From Bacteroidota bacterium (GTDB lineage: Bacteria; Bacteroidota; Bacteroidia; Bacteroidales; P3), in contig JAEZKK010000023.1 in the NCBI GenBank assembly GCA_023415495.1, positions 1 to 64,000 of the forward strand: a DNA stretch of 64,000 bases, written 5' to 3'. Under the pieces are notes generated by a model that was given only the letters and a program-made list of their open reading frames with translations, did not search any database and was not told the origin of the DNA. Numbering within the stretch: position 1 is the stretch's first letter; every line of letters starts with the position of its first letter. Below are positions 52,568 to 61,663 of the stretch, piece by piece. The position numbers were made by a program, and so were the translations under genes.

Positions 52568-55093
52568 TTATACTGGGTCAACATCAATTGATATTCTGAT
52601 TTTAGGATATAGTTTTAAGAACTCCTCGCAAATCTTCCATAATTCTGCCTTTGCAGATGTATGACTCTGGCTTTTATCTAATTTTAGAAGGAAATTCTTG
52701 CAGTACATATTTCTAATTCTTGGAATAGGTGGATATTCCGGTCCAAGTATTCTTTGACCAAATAGCTTATTTACCTCTAATTTAAAGTCCTGACAAATAA
52801 TATCCAAAACCTTTGAATCCACATGTTTTATGCTTATCTGAATTAATCTGCAATAAGGAGGATAATTGAAGAATTTCCTGTCCATTATTTGTGAGGAGTA
52901 CATATTATCGAAGTCATAATTCAAAGAATACTTTATTACGGGGTGGTTAGGGCTAAAGGTTTGGATAATTACCAGTCCTTGTTTCTGGCTTCTTCCTGCT
53001 CTTCCCGATACCTGGGTTATCATTTGAAAGGCTTTTTCTATGGAACGGAAATCTGGATAATAAAGTAGGGAATCTGCATTTAATATTCCGACCAAAGCTA
53101 CATTTCCAAAGTCCAGCCCCTTGGTTATCATCTGGGTTCCAACTAAAATATCAATCTCTCTTTTCTCGAAGCGGCCAATAATTTCTTCATAAGAGTTCTT
53201 TGTGCGTGTTGTATCGAGGTCTAATCTTGCAATTTTGGCTTGGGGAAAGAATATTTCGATTTCCTGCTCCACCTTTTGAGTTCCAAAGCCCATCATATCT
53301 ATCTTTTGAGAGCCACACTCATTGCAAAGTGAAGTAATTGGCTGACTATAGGAGCAATAATGGCATTTCAAAAGTTCTGAACTCTTGTGATAGGTCAATG
53401 CTACATCGCAATTCTTACAATGTGGCACTGCTCCACAGGTTTGACACTTGATTTCCAAAGCAAATCCCCTTCTATTCTGGAATAATAATACCTGATTCTT
53501 ATTTTTTAGAGCAATATTTATCTCTTCAATTAGCTCACTTGTAAAATGAGAATGAACCCTTTTCTCCTTTTTAGCTAATTTAAAATCACTAACTTGAATC
53601 TTTGGCAATTTAGTTCCAAGATATCTATTGTGGATTTCAAGCAATTCATAACGCCCTTGCTTAGCATTGAAATAGGTTTCAACACTTGGAGTTGCAGAAC
53701 CAAGAATTGTCTTAGCATTAAAGAGTTTAGCAAGAATTAGGGCTGAATCTCTTGCATTATATCTTGGAGATGGGTCGTATTGTTTATAAGAGGTGTCGTG
53801 CTCTTCATCAACTATAATCAAACCAAGATTATAAAAGGGTAAAAATATGCTGGAACGAGCCCCTAAGATTATATCATAACTCTTATTATCATCTTCATTA
53901 ACATAATTATAGACCTCAGAAACCTGAGAATTTACCTTATAGTATATCTCCTCTTGTTCCTCGCGTGAGAATCTCGAATGGAAAACACCTACCCTTGCAC
54001 CAAAATATCTTGAAAGGCGATGGATTAGATGTGAGGTAAGAGCAATTTCCGGCAAAAGGTAGAGAACCTGCTTACCGCTGGCAATTACTTTCTCTATTAG
54101 CTTAATATATATTTCGGTCTTACCACTTCCTGTTACCCCATGAATAAGACTAACCGGGAACTTATCCCAATTCTCTATTATCTTATTATAAACCCCCAAC
54201 TGTTCTGGATTTAGATGTAAGGATTCCAAACTATGGGTTGCCTCTCTCTGGATTAATCGTGATTTATCTTTTACCTCCATACTAAATATACCCTTGCTAA
54301 GCATGGTATTGAAGGAATTGGAATTGAACATATTATCATTATCCAAATCCACCTTTCTTATTTCCGAATCTCTGGCAAGGGTTTTCGACAAGAAGGCAAT
54401 TAGGGTATAGTATTGCTTTTCGTAGGTTTTCTTACTCTCTAAAATAGTGAATAACTCCTTTAATTTATCCTCGTTTTGGTATTCCTTACTTAACCTTACC
54501 CAATTCTCCTTTTTTACAGGACGCTTATCCTTAAACTGCTCCTGACTTATAAGTATCTTTTCCTTAGTAAGTTTATTTACAATATTAAAAGTCTTATTAT
54601 TCTTGGTTTTTTTCTGTATTTCTTCTATACTTTGAATTGTATTTTCAAGAATTAAATCAAAGATTTCTTGTTCATTTTCGTTCAAAGAGGAAATATCTCT
54701 TTCAAACTCGGGATGGATTTGGATTATTGACTGACTTTTTAATCTTAGATTGGCTGGGATTGCCGCTATCATAACCTCCCCAATCGATGCCATATAATAA
54801 TTAGATATCCATTTCCAGAATTTAAGGTGATTTTGGGTAATTATGGGCTTGTGATCTATTATTGAAAGTATGTATTTTATACTTTTTAAATTAGGAGCCT
54901 GATAATGAACCTTAGATACCAAACCACTGTATATCCTTGTATTGCCTAAGTTTACAGCAACTCTAATCCCAATTTGAATATCATCCTCCCATCCCTTGGG
55001 AACCCTATAGGTATAGGTAGAATTCAAATTAAGGGGAAGGATTACATCGACAAATAATGTAGAGTCTTGAATTTCATTTTCAATTATTTCCAA
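52568..55093 (-). CDS. priA: Primosomal helicase PriA
   Basis: The protein has 841 residues. Walker A is GVTGSGKTEIY, motif II is DEEHD, and the zinc region has CQTCGAVPHCKNC and CHYCSYSQ with CNECG. PriA restarts stalled forks by reloading the replicative helicase. No ATG is available near the N-terminus: translation should start at TTG 55093, with GGAGG (55105-55101) placed 7 bases before it. This is a strong ribosome-binding site in a phylum that seldom uses one, and it supports the TTG. It is the last gene of sufB-GT9-mazG-priA. Confidence 0.93.
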   Translation of the reverse strand: MEIIENEIQDSTLFVDVILPLNLNSTYTYRVPKGWEDDIQIGIRVAVNLGNTRIYSGLVSKVHYQAPNLKSIKYILSIIDHKPIITQNHLKFWKWISNYYMASIGEVMIAAIPANLRLKSQSIIQIHPEFERDISSLNENEQEIFDLILENTIQSIEEIQKKTKNNKTFNIVNKLTKEKILISQEQFKDKRPVKKENWVRLSKEYQNEDKLKELFTILESKKTYEKQYYTLIAFLSKTLARDSEIRKVDLDNDNMFNSNSFNTMLSKGIFSMEVKDKSRLIQREATHSLESLHLNPEQLGVYNKIIENWDKFPVSLIHGVTGSGKTEIYIKLIEKVIASGKQVLYLLPEIALTSHLIHRLSRYFGARVGVFHSRFSREEQEEIYYKVNSQVSEVYNYVNEDDNKSYDIILGARSSIFLPFYNLGLIIVDEEHDTSYKQYDPSPRYNARDSALILAKLFNAKTILGSATPSVETYFNAKQGRYELLEIHNRYLGTKLPKIQVSDFKLAKKEKRVHSHFTSELIEEINIALKNKNQVLLFQNRRGFALEIKCQTCGAVPHCKNCDVALTYHKSSELLKCHYCSYSQPITSLCNECGSQKIDMMGFGTQKVEQEIEIFFPQAKIARLDLDTTRTKNSYEEIIGRFEKREIDILVGTQMITKGLDFGNVALVGILNADSLLYYPDFRSIEKAFQMITQVSGRAGRSQKQGLVIIQTFSPNHPVIKYSLNYDFDNMYSSQIMDRKFFNYPPYCRLIQISIKHVDSKVLDIICQDFKLEVNKLFGQRILGPEYPPIPRIRNMYCKNFLLKLDKSQSHTSAKAELWKICEEFLKLYPKIRISIDVDPV

Positions 55094-55108
55094 TTCAAAA
55101 CCTCCTTT

Positions 55109-55906
55109 TTAGTTTTCTAATTCATTCTTCTTGGCAATATTCCAAATCTCGTCCATCTCCTCTAATCCAACCTCATGAATATTCTTATTCTGCTCTTTAA
55201 GAGTTGTTTCTATATACTTAAACCTTCTGATAAACTTTAGATTTGTTTTCTCAAGAGCAAGCTCAGGGTCTATATCATTATATCGAGCATAGTTTACAAG
55301 TGCAAATAATAAGTCACCAAACTCCTGAGTGATTTTCTCCTTATCTGGATTCTCCGAATTTACTTCCTTAAAAAACTCCTCCTTCTCTTCCTCTACCTTT
55401 TCCCAAACATCTTTCTTATTATCCCACTGGAAACCCACTCCCTTAGCCTTATCCTGAATCCTAAAGGCTTTTATCAATGCTGGGAGCGAGGCTGGAACCC
55501 CTGATAGAACAGATTTCTGCCCCTCCTTTTGTTTAATCTTTTCCCAATTCTCCTTAACCGCATTAGAGTCCTCTGCCTTAGTATCGGAATAGATATGCGG
55601 ATGGCGACGAATCAGTTTTTTATTAAGTGAATCAATTACATCGGCTATATCAAACTTATCCTCTTGACTTGTAATCTTAGAATAAAATACAATATGCAAA
55701 AGTAAATCTCCCAATTCTTTTTTAATCTCGGAGTAATCTTCCTCAAGTAATGCCTGATTCAATTCATAAGCCTCTTCAATAGTTAGATTTCTAAGCGTAA
55801 GCAAGGTCTGAGCCCTATCCCAGGGACATTTCTCTCTTAAATCATCCATTATTGATAATAATTCATCAAATCTTTCTAAGGCTTTTTTGTATTTTGATTC
55901 TGACAT
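55109..55906 (-). CDS. mazG: Nucleoside triphosphate pyrophosphohydrolase MazG
   Basis: The protein has 265 residues with two MazG domains. CPWDRAQTLLTLRNLTIEEAYEL near residue 25 (quoted in parts) and EIKKELGDLLLHIVFYSKI give the EExxE/ExxD metal site. The second domain has DKEKITQEFGDLLFALVNYAR. It hydrolyses NTPs to NMP and pyrophosphate. Gaps are 15 bases to priA and 19 bases to the glycosyltransferase. Confidence 0.93.
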   Translation of the reverse strand: MSESKYKKALERFDELLSIMDDLREKCPWDRAQTLLTLRNLTIEEAYELNQALLEEDYSEIKKELGDLLLHIVFYSKITSQEDKFDIADVIDSLNKKLIRRHPHIYSDTKAEDSNAVKENWEKIKQKEGQKSVLSGVPASLPALIKAFRIQDKAKGVGFQWDNKKDVWEKVEEEKEEFFKEVNSENPDKEKITQEFGDLLFALVNYARYNDIDPELALEKTNLKFIRRFKYIETTLKEQNKNIHEVGLEEMDEIWNIAKKNELEN

Positions 55907-55925
55907 TTCTTTTGTTTGTTAGTTA

Positions 55926-56978
55926 TTACCAAGCGTTTGCAATTTCTGCTATCTTTTCAGTATTATGATTTAGCATACATTTAAAATCATTCTTAGGACA
56001 TTTATCATATCCAATTCTTGAGCAAGGTCTGCAGTTTAAATTCTCAACCTCAAAAGAATATATCTTTTTATCTTCAATCTCTGGCATATAAGGATAAAGA
56101 CCAAACTCTGGAATTGTATTTCCCCAAACTATTATAATTGGTTTCTTCCTTGCTGAGGCAATATGCATTAGACCAGTATCGGAAGTAATTACACCCAAAG
56201 ACTTATCTATTAGTGCTGCACTTTGATTAAGGTTATATACTCCACAACCATTGAAAACCCTTGTGCCTACTTTTTTTTCTATACTCTCTGCCTTTATTCT
56301 ATCATTAGAATCTCCTAATAATAGTATTGGCTTTTGAATCTTATTACAAATATCTATTAGAATATCTGTTGGAATCTGTTTTGTAAAATGTTTTGCTCCA
56401 ACCACAACAGCTATATATCCATCTTGGAAATTCAATGGCAGGGCATCGGGAGCTATATAATCCTCCTCACTCAGAAAATAATCCAAGCCCAAATTATCAT
56501 TTACTACTCCAAGATGTTTTACTGTATCGAGATGTAAATCTACTATGTGTTTTTTACTTAGCAAATTGATTCTAAACTTTACTAATAACATCTTCTTAAA
56601 AGATTCCTTTCTAATATGTACCCTTGGTCTAAGAAGCCTTAGGGAAAGCATAATTGAGCGTAATTTCCTATGGGAATCTATTACAAGAGAATATTTCTCA
56701 GCCTTTAACTGTTTAAATGTAGCTGGAAAGGTTCCTGAGTATGAAATAACCTTATCAATATAAGGATTATTCTCAAGTATTATCGTATTACTTTGATTTG
56801 TTAAGTAATGTATTTGAGAATTAGGGAACCTTTTCTTAATACATCTAACCATTGGTGTTGTAAGAATTATATCCCCAATAGAGCTAAATCTAATTATAAG
56901 GATTTTCGGACTTTCCGTACAACTATAGGGGTCAGGTTCCGGATTTGAGGGCTGATTTAGATTATCACTTTTATCCAT
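55926..56978 (-). CDS. Glycosyltransferase family 9 (heptosyltransferase-like)
   Basis: The protein has 350 residues. KILIIRFSSIGDIILTTPMV near residue 25 is the GT9 N-domain. GVITSDTGLMHIASA and GNTIPEFGLYPY are the sugar-nucleotide-binding C-domain. There is a cysteine-rich end (NCRPCSRIGYDKCPKNDFKC). GT9 enzymes add heptose or similar sugars to LPS core. The unusual first 24 residues (NQPSNPEPDP) are probably a disordered tail. Confidence 0.88.
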   Translation of the reverse strand: MDKSDNLNQPSNPEPDPYSCTESPKILIIRFSSIGDIILTTPMVRCIKKRFPNSQIHYLTNQSNTIILENNPYIDKVISYSGTFPATFKQLKAEKYSLVIDSHRKLRSIMLSLRLLRPRVHIRKESFKKMLLVKFRINLLSKKHIVDLHLDTVKHLGVVNDNLGLDYFLSEEDYIAPDALPLNFQDGYIAVVVGAKHFTKQIPTDILIDICNKIQKPILLLGDSNDRIKAESIEKKVGTRVFNGCGVYNLNQSAALIDKSLGVITSDTGLMHIASARKKPIIIVWGNTIPEFGLYPYMPEIEDKKIYSFEVENLNCRPCSRIGYDKCPKNDFKCMLNHNTEKIAEIANAW

Positions 56979-57030
56979 TTTATGATTCTAATCGTATTTT
57001 ATTTGTTTTTATTATTTATTAATCTGATTA

Positions 57031-58515
57031 TTAACCAACACTTCCTTCCAAACTAATTGAAAGAAGCTTTTGAGCCTCAGCAGCAAACTCCATTGGAAGA
57101 TGGTTTAGAACTTCCTTAGCATATCCATTTACAATCAATCCCACTGCTCCCTCTTGACTAATCCCTCTTTGACGTGCATAGAATAATTGATCTTCTGATA
57201 TCTTTGAGGTTGTAGCCTCATGCTCTACTATTGAGGTTTGGTTATCGTTCTTAATGTATGGATATGTATGAGCTCCACATTTATCACCTAAAAGAAGGGA
57301 ATCGCATTGAGAGAAGTTTCTTGCTCCTGTTGCACTCTTAGTCATTCTAACAAGCCCTCTATATGAGTTTTGGCTCTCTCCAGCAGATATACCCTTGCTG
57401 ATAATAGTACTCTTGGTATTTTGACCAATATGTATCATCTTTGTTCCAGTATCTGCCTGTTGGTGATTATTTGTAACTGCAACTGAATAAAACTCCCCTA
57501 CACTATTATCTCCCTTTAATATACAAGAAGGATATTTCCAAGTTACTGCCGAGCCTGTTTCTACCTGTGTCCAAGAAAGCTTTGCATTACTCCCCTTGCA
57601 TATTCCTCGTTTGGTAACAAAATTATAAATACCACCACTACCGTCTTTATCTCCTGGATACCAATTCTGAACTGTTGAGTATTTTACCTCAGCATCCTTC
57701 ATAACAATAATCTCTACAATTGCTGCGTGTAACTGATTCTCATCTCTTTTAGGAGCTGTACATCCTTCCATATAAGATACATAGGCCCCCTCATCAGCTA
57801 TAATTAAAGTCCTTTCAAACTGACCAGTATTGGAAGCATTTATTCTAAAATAAGTTGATAGTTCGATAGGGCAACGTACTCCTTTTGGAACATAACAGAA
57901 ACTTCCATCACTAAAAACTGCAGAGTTTAGAGCTGCAAAGAAATTATCAGAAGAAGGAACTACCGAAGACATATATTGCTTAACTAATTCGGGATGGTTT
58001 TGCACTGCTTCACTAAAAGAACAGAATATTATTCCAAGTTCGGATAATTGTTTTGAGAATGTAGTCTTAACCGAAACGCTATCCATAACTGCATCCACAG
58101 CAACATTTGCCAATTTTTCCTTATCATTCAAATCAACTCCTAATCTTGAGAAGGTATCCATTAGCTCTGCATCCAATTCCTCTGAGTTTTCATTATCAGA
58201 ATTTGTTTTTGGAGCAGCATAATAGATTATATCCTGATAATTTATCTCTGGAATATCTAAATGAGCCCAAGTGGGCATCTTCATATTTAACCATTTCCTA
58301 TATGCATCCAAACGATATTGCGTCAACCACTCTGGTTCGTTCTTCATTTTTGATATATATCTAATCACATCCTCATTAAGTCCTTTTTCAATAGTATGTG
58401 TTTCGATATTAGTTACAAAACCATATTTATACTCGTTATTTGTAACCTCATCAATTATATAATCCGAAGAGTTTTCTATCTTCTCCTCATTTGTATTTTC
58501 TTTATCTATTTTCAT
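57031..58515 (-). CDS. sufB: Fe-S assembly scaffold protein SufB
   Basis: The protein has 494 residues from the ATG at 58515. PEWLTQYRLDAYRKW, SSDNFFAALNSAVFSDGSF (quoted in parts), GCTAPKRDENQLHAA, and the beta-helix end with KCGAHTYPYI and EHEATTSKISEDQLFYARQRG fit SufB. It builds Fe-S clusters with SufC and SufD. Those genes are not next to it: the downstream gene is a glycosyltransferase. A TTG at 58527 is a less likely start. Confidence 0.96.
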   Translation of the reverse strand: MKIDKENTNEEKIENSSDYIIDEVTNNEYKYGFVTNIETHTIEKGLNEDVIRYISKMKNEPEWLTQYRLDAYRKWLNMKMPTWAHLDIPEINYQDIIYYAAPKTNSDNENSEELDAELMDTFSRLGVDLNDKEKLANVAVDAVMDSVSVKTTFSKQLSELGIIFCSFSEAVQNHPELVKQYMSSVVPSSDNFFAALNSAVFSDGSFCYVPKGVRCPIELSTYFRINASNTGQFERTLIIADEGAYVSYMEGCTAPKRDENQLHAAIVEIIVMKDAEVKYSTVQNWYPGDKDGSGGIYNFVTKRGICKGSNAKLSWTQVETGSAVTWKYPSCILKGDNSVGEFYSVAVTNNHQQADTGTKMIHIGQNTKSTIISKGISAGESQNSYRGLVRMTKSATGARNFSQCDSLLLGDKCGAHTYPYIKNDNQTSIVEHEATTSKISEDQLFYARQRGISQEGAVGLIVNGYAKEVLNHLPMEFAAEAQKLLSISLEGSVG

Positions 58516-58538
58516 CTCTTTCTTCAATAATTAGTTTG

Positions 58539-58546
58539 CAAATTTA
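58539..58546 (-). promoter_or_regulatory. -7 box of the sufB-priA run
   Basis: TAAATTTG (58546-58539), matching TAnnTTTG, 23 bases before the sufB ATG. Confidence 0.45.
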
Positions 58547-58576
58547 CGATTTAATTCCATGCAAATTATAATTCTA

Positions 58577-59221
58577 CTAAAATCTATATCCCAAAGTAAA
58601 ACTCATATAATTATGATATTGTCCATTTCTTTCATAGAATTGAAGATTATAAAAACTCAAATCTCCTTCTCTTATGCTAATAATAGAATAATTATAGGTC
58701 CAAACAAGGTTAATTCTCTCAGAAATCTTATATTCTAATCCGGTAGTAAAGCCCAAGGAGAAAGGTCTAAAGGCAGGAGGGTCAATAGGCTCTAAACCAT
58801 TTAAGTTTTTCTCACTTGCATATATTGTAGCTCCAGGTGTAATACCTATTCTTAGATTGAAATCTTTTCCTGCTTTGAAAACATAGAGTAAATTTAAATC
58901 AATATAGTTTGCACTTACCTGCTGAATACTGGCATCCCTACTCTTAGGACTAATTCGTGAACCCTTCATAGAATAAACTAATTCCCCTTGGAAGCGACTC
59001 ATCTTGCCATAATCTCTATAAACAAATAATCCTCCGGTAAATCCGACTTTATAATAGCCTCCTACCCTATCTCCATCAACTTGAGAAGGTGTAATACCCA
59101 ATAATACTCCTGCTTTAAACTCTTGTGAGTATGCTTTATTATTGGAAATAAAAGCAAAGGAGAAAATCAGGATTAATCCTATTAGGGGTTTTGATATATA
59201 ATTTGCTTTCATAAATCTCAT
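58577..59221 (-). CDS. Outer-membrane beta-barrel (PorT-like)
   Basis: The protein has 214 residues: a signal peptide (to about residue 32, KAYSQEF) and a PorT-type small barrel (FKAGVLLGITPSQVDGD, then GFTGGLFVYRD, FRPFSLGFTTGLEYKI) ending in a strand with F (YMSFTLGYRF). The family includes PorT of the T9SS and many proteins with other roles. The second ATG (59212) gives MKANYISKPL and an equally good signal peptide. Confidence 0.78.
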   Translation of the reverse strand: MRFMKANYISKPLIGLILIFSFAFISNNKAYSQEFKAGVLLGITPSQVDGDRVGGYYKVGFTGGLFVYRDYGKMSRFQGELVYSMKGSRISPKSRDASIQQVSANYIDLNLLYVFKAGKDFNLRIGITPGATIYASEKNLNGLEPIDPPAFRPFSLGFTTGLEYKISERINLVWTYNYSIISIREGDLSFYNLQFYERNGQYHNYMSFTLGYRF

Positions 59222-59242
59222 TTTTTAAATTCTAAAACATAG

Positions 59243-59279
59243 CAAAGATAAAGAAAAAACTAAAACATTTGTATCTTTG
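59243..59279. promoter_or_regulatory. Divergent promoter pair
   Basis: TATCTTTG on the minus strand (59250-59243) serves the barrel gene; TATCTTTG on the plus strand (59272-59279) serves the nitroreductase. The two identical boxes are 21 bases apart. Confidence 0.6.
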
Positions 59280-59314
59280 CCAAAGAAAAAAGATTAATAC
59301 AGATAATAATTAAA

Positions 59315-60076
59315 ATGGAAAGAGAAAAGATTAAATCCCTATTGGAAAGAAGAACTATTAGGAAGTATAGCGATAAAGATATTAGTAAAGAGACACTTGA
59401 TTTGGTTTTAGAGGCAGGAATAAGAGCTTCAAACTGTGGAAATATGCAAGCTTATTCTATTATTGTTACGAGAGATATTGAGATGAAGAAAAGAATGTTA
59501 CCTCTTCATTTTGGACAAAAGATGGCAGTTGAGGCTCCCGTTACTCTAACAATCTGTGCTGATATGAATCGCTTTCATAAATGGTGTCTTCAAAGAGGAA
59601 CTACCGTAGAATATGACAATTTCCTTTGGTTAAATATTGCAACAATCGACGCTTCTATTCTTTCTCAATCTATTTCCACAGCTGCTGAAGAATTAGGATT
59701 GGGAATTTGTTATTTAGGCACTGTAAACTATAATGCAAAGGAAATTTCTGAGGTATTGGAATTGCCTAATCATGTAGTACCTATCGCTTGTATTACCATG
59801 GGATATCCTAATGAGAATCCACCTCTAACAGAACGCCTTCCGCTTGACACCTTTGTACATTATGAAACATATAAGGATTATACAGAGGAAGATATTGAGA
59901 AGTATTATAAGGAATTTGAAGAATTGGAGCAAAGCAAAAAATACTGTAAAGAAAGCAATAAGGAAAACCTTGCGAAAGTCTTTACTGAATCGAGATATAA
60001 AGGAGATGATTCAAGGCATTTCTCAAGAAAATATCTTGAATTCATTACCAAGAAAGGCTTTATGCGAAACGAATAA
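59315..60076 (+). CDS. Nitroreductase family protein
   Basis: The protein has 253 residues. RRTIRKYSDKDISKETLDLVLEAGIRASNCGN near residue 12 (quoted in parts) is the FMN-binding start. GICYLGTVNYNAKEISEVL and CITMGYPNENPPLTERLP are the usual later segments. It reduces flavin-bound substrates with NAD(P)H; the substrate is not known. It is followed by an Nramp gene after 11 bases. Confidence 0.9.
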   Translation: MEREKIKSLLERRTIRKYSDKDISKETLDLVLEAGIRASNCGNMQAYSIIVTRDIEMKKRMLPLHFGQKMAVEAPVTLTICADMNRFHKWCLQRGTTVEYDNFLWLNIATIDASILSQSISTAAEELGLGICYLGTVNYNAKEISEVLELPNHVVPIACITMGYPNENPPLTERLPLDTFVHYETYKDYTEEDIEKYYKEFEELEQSKKYCKESNKENLAKVFTESRYKGDDSRHFSRKYLEFITKKGFMRNE

Positions 60077-60087
60077 ATAAATATTTT

Positions 60088-61344
60088 ATGAGGCTATTTA
60101 AAAAGTTGTTTAAACACGACAGAAAGGCTTTTCGAAACAATTTTGAGATTTTTAAATATATTGGTCCTGGGCTTTTAGTAACTGTTGGGTTTATCGATCC
60201 TGGCAATTGGGCGTCGAATATTGCAGCTGGTAGTATGTTTGGTTATTCCTTGCTTTGGGTAATCACTCTTTCAACCATTATGCTTATTATTCTTCAACAT
60301 AATGCAGCCCACTTAGGTATAGTTACTGGGAAATGTATGAGCGAGGCAGCAAAGGAATACCTACCTAAGAAAATCCATGTCCCTGTTTTAATTTCAGCAA
60401 TGATAGCCTCAATCTCAACTTCTCTTGCAGAAATCCTTGGAGGAGCAATAGCCCTTTTAATGCTCTTTGATATACCCCTTGTTTTTGGAGCTATAATTAT
60501 ATTTATTTCCTCTGTTCTCCTTTTATTTACTAATTCATATTCAAGGATAGAAAAGGGTATTGTTTTCTTTGTTTCAATTATTGGATTTAGCTTTGTTTAT
60601 GAGCTTTATTTAGTAGATGTGGATTGGCCTTTGGCAATAAAATCTTGGGTAGTACCTACAATTCCTGACGGCTCCATGCTTTTTATTATGAGTGTTTTGG
60701 GAGCTGTTGTAATGCCTCATAATCTCTTTCTTCACTCTGAGGTTATCCAAAGCAGACAATGGAATTTGGAAGATGAAAAGGTTATTAAAAGACAATTGAA
60801 ATACGAATATATCGAAACTCTCTTTTCAATGGGAATAGGCTGGGCAATCAACTCTGCAATGATAATACTTGCAGCTGCAGTATTCTTTAAGAATAATGTT
60901 GTAGTAACCGAACTCCAGCAAGCAAAGGATATGCTCGTACCCCTTTTAAGCGAATCGGCATCAAATATTTTTGCCATTGCCTTATTGTTTGCAAGTATTT
61001 CTTCCACGATAACCTCAGGTATTGCAGGAGGCTCTATCTTTGCAGGGATGTTTAAGGAGGAATACAATATCAAAGACCCTCATAGTAAATTAGGTGTTTT
61101 GATTTCTTTCGGGATAGCATTAATAATACTATTTTTTGTAAAAGATCCTTTTATGGGATTAATTTATAGCCAAACCCTATTAAGTATCCAACTCCCAATT
61201 ACCATTATCCTACTAATCTACCTTACATCTTCAAAAAAGATTATGGGCAAGTATGCAAATAATATACGTCAGAAGATTGTGCTTTGGACAATAGCCGTAG
61301 TACTAATTATTTTAAATCTAATACTTGTAACTGGAATAGCGTAA
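60088..61344 (+). CDS. Nramp-family divalent metal transporter
   Basis: The protein has 418 residues with eleven predicted membrane segments. Metal-site motifs are VGFIDPGNWASNI (DPGN) and VVMPHNLFLHSEVIQS (MPH). These take up Mn2+ or Fe2+ with protons. It lies 11 bases after the nitroreductase gene and is likely co-transcribed. No metal-regulator site was recognised upstream. Confidence 0.92.
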   Translation: MRLFKKLFKHDRKAFRNNFEIFKYIGPGLLVTVGFIDPGNWASNIAAGSMFGYSLLWVITLSTIMLIILQHNAAHLGIVTGKCMSEAAKEYLPKKIHVPVLISAMIASISTSLAEILGGAIALLMLFDIPLVFGAIIIFISSVLLLFTNSYSRIEKGIVFFVSIIGFSFVYELYLVDVDWPLAIKSWVVPTIPDGSMLFIMSVLGAVVMPHNLFLHSEVIQSRQWNLEDEKVIKRQLKYEYIETLFSMGIGWAINSAMIILAAAVFFKNNVVVTELQQAKDMLVPLLSESASNIFAIALLFASISSTITSGIAGGSIFAGMFKEEYNIKDPHSKLGVLISFGIALIILFFVKDPFMGLIYSQTLLSIQLPITIILLIYLTSSKKIMGKYANNIRQKIVLWTIAVVLIILNLILVTGIA

Positions 61345-61404
61345 GAATAAGACTTATTCAAAATTAAATCAAGAAAGAATCTAACGAAATCAAATAAAAA
61401 AGAA

Positions 61405-61441
61405 TTTTTCCTTGATTTAAAAGTATTTTTCTTTGATTTAA
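61405..61441. repeat. Tandem 16-base repeat
   Basis: TTTTTCCTTGATTTAA (61405-61420) and TTTTTCTTTGATTTAA (61426-61441), one mismatch, period 21. It lies in the 319-base spacer after the Nramp gene. Confidence 0.65.
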
Positions 61442-61447
61442 ATCTCA

Positions 61448-61536
61448 TTATGGTAGCTATGACACGACCATTATGGTACCTACCACAAGGCTCTTATGGT
61501 ACCTACCACACGGGTGTTATGGTAGGTACCATAATG
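61448..61536. repeat. Tandem 23-base repeats ending in a long inverted copy
   Basis: Units start at 61448 (diverged), 61471 and 61494; the latter two share TTATGGTACCTACCACA exactly. A reversed copy follows: CATTATGGTACCTACCA (61469-61485) and TGGTAGGTACCATAATG (61520-61536) are perfect complements over 17 bases. There is no T-run. The remaining spacer (61345-61404, 61537-61663) shows nothing I can name. Confidence 0.8.
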
Positions 61537-61663
61537 TACTTTTATAAAATTGGATGATTCGTCAGGAAATAAAGAACTCTTTTCCTTGTATTTGCAAAGA
61601 TAATAAAAATAAATGAATTATCAATCAAAAAACAGGTAATTCTTCCGAATTTTCATCCTTTTT

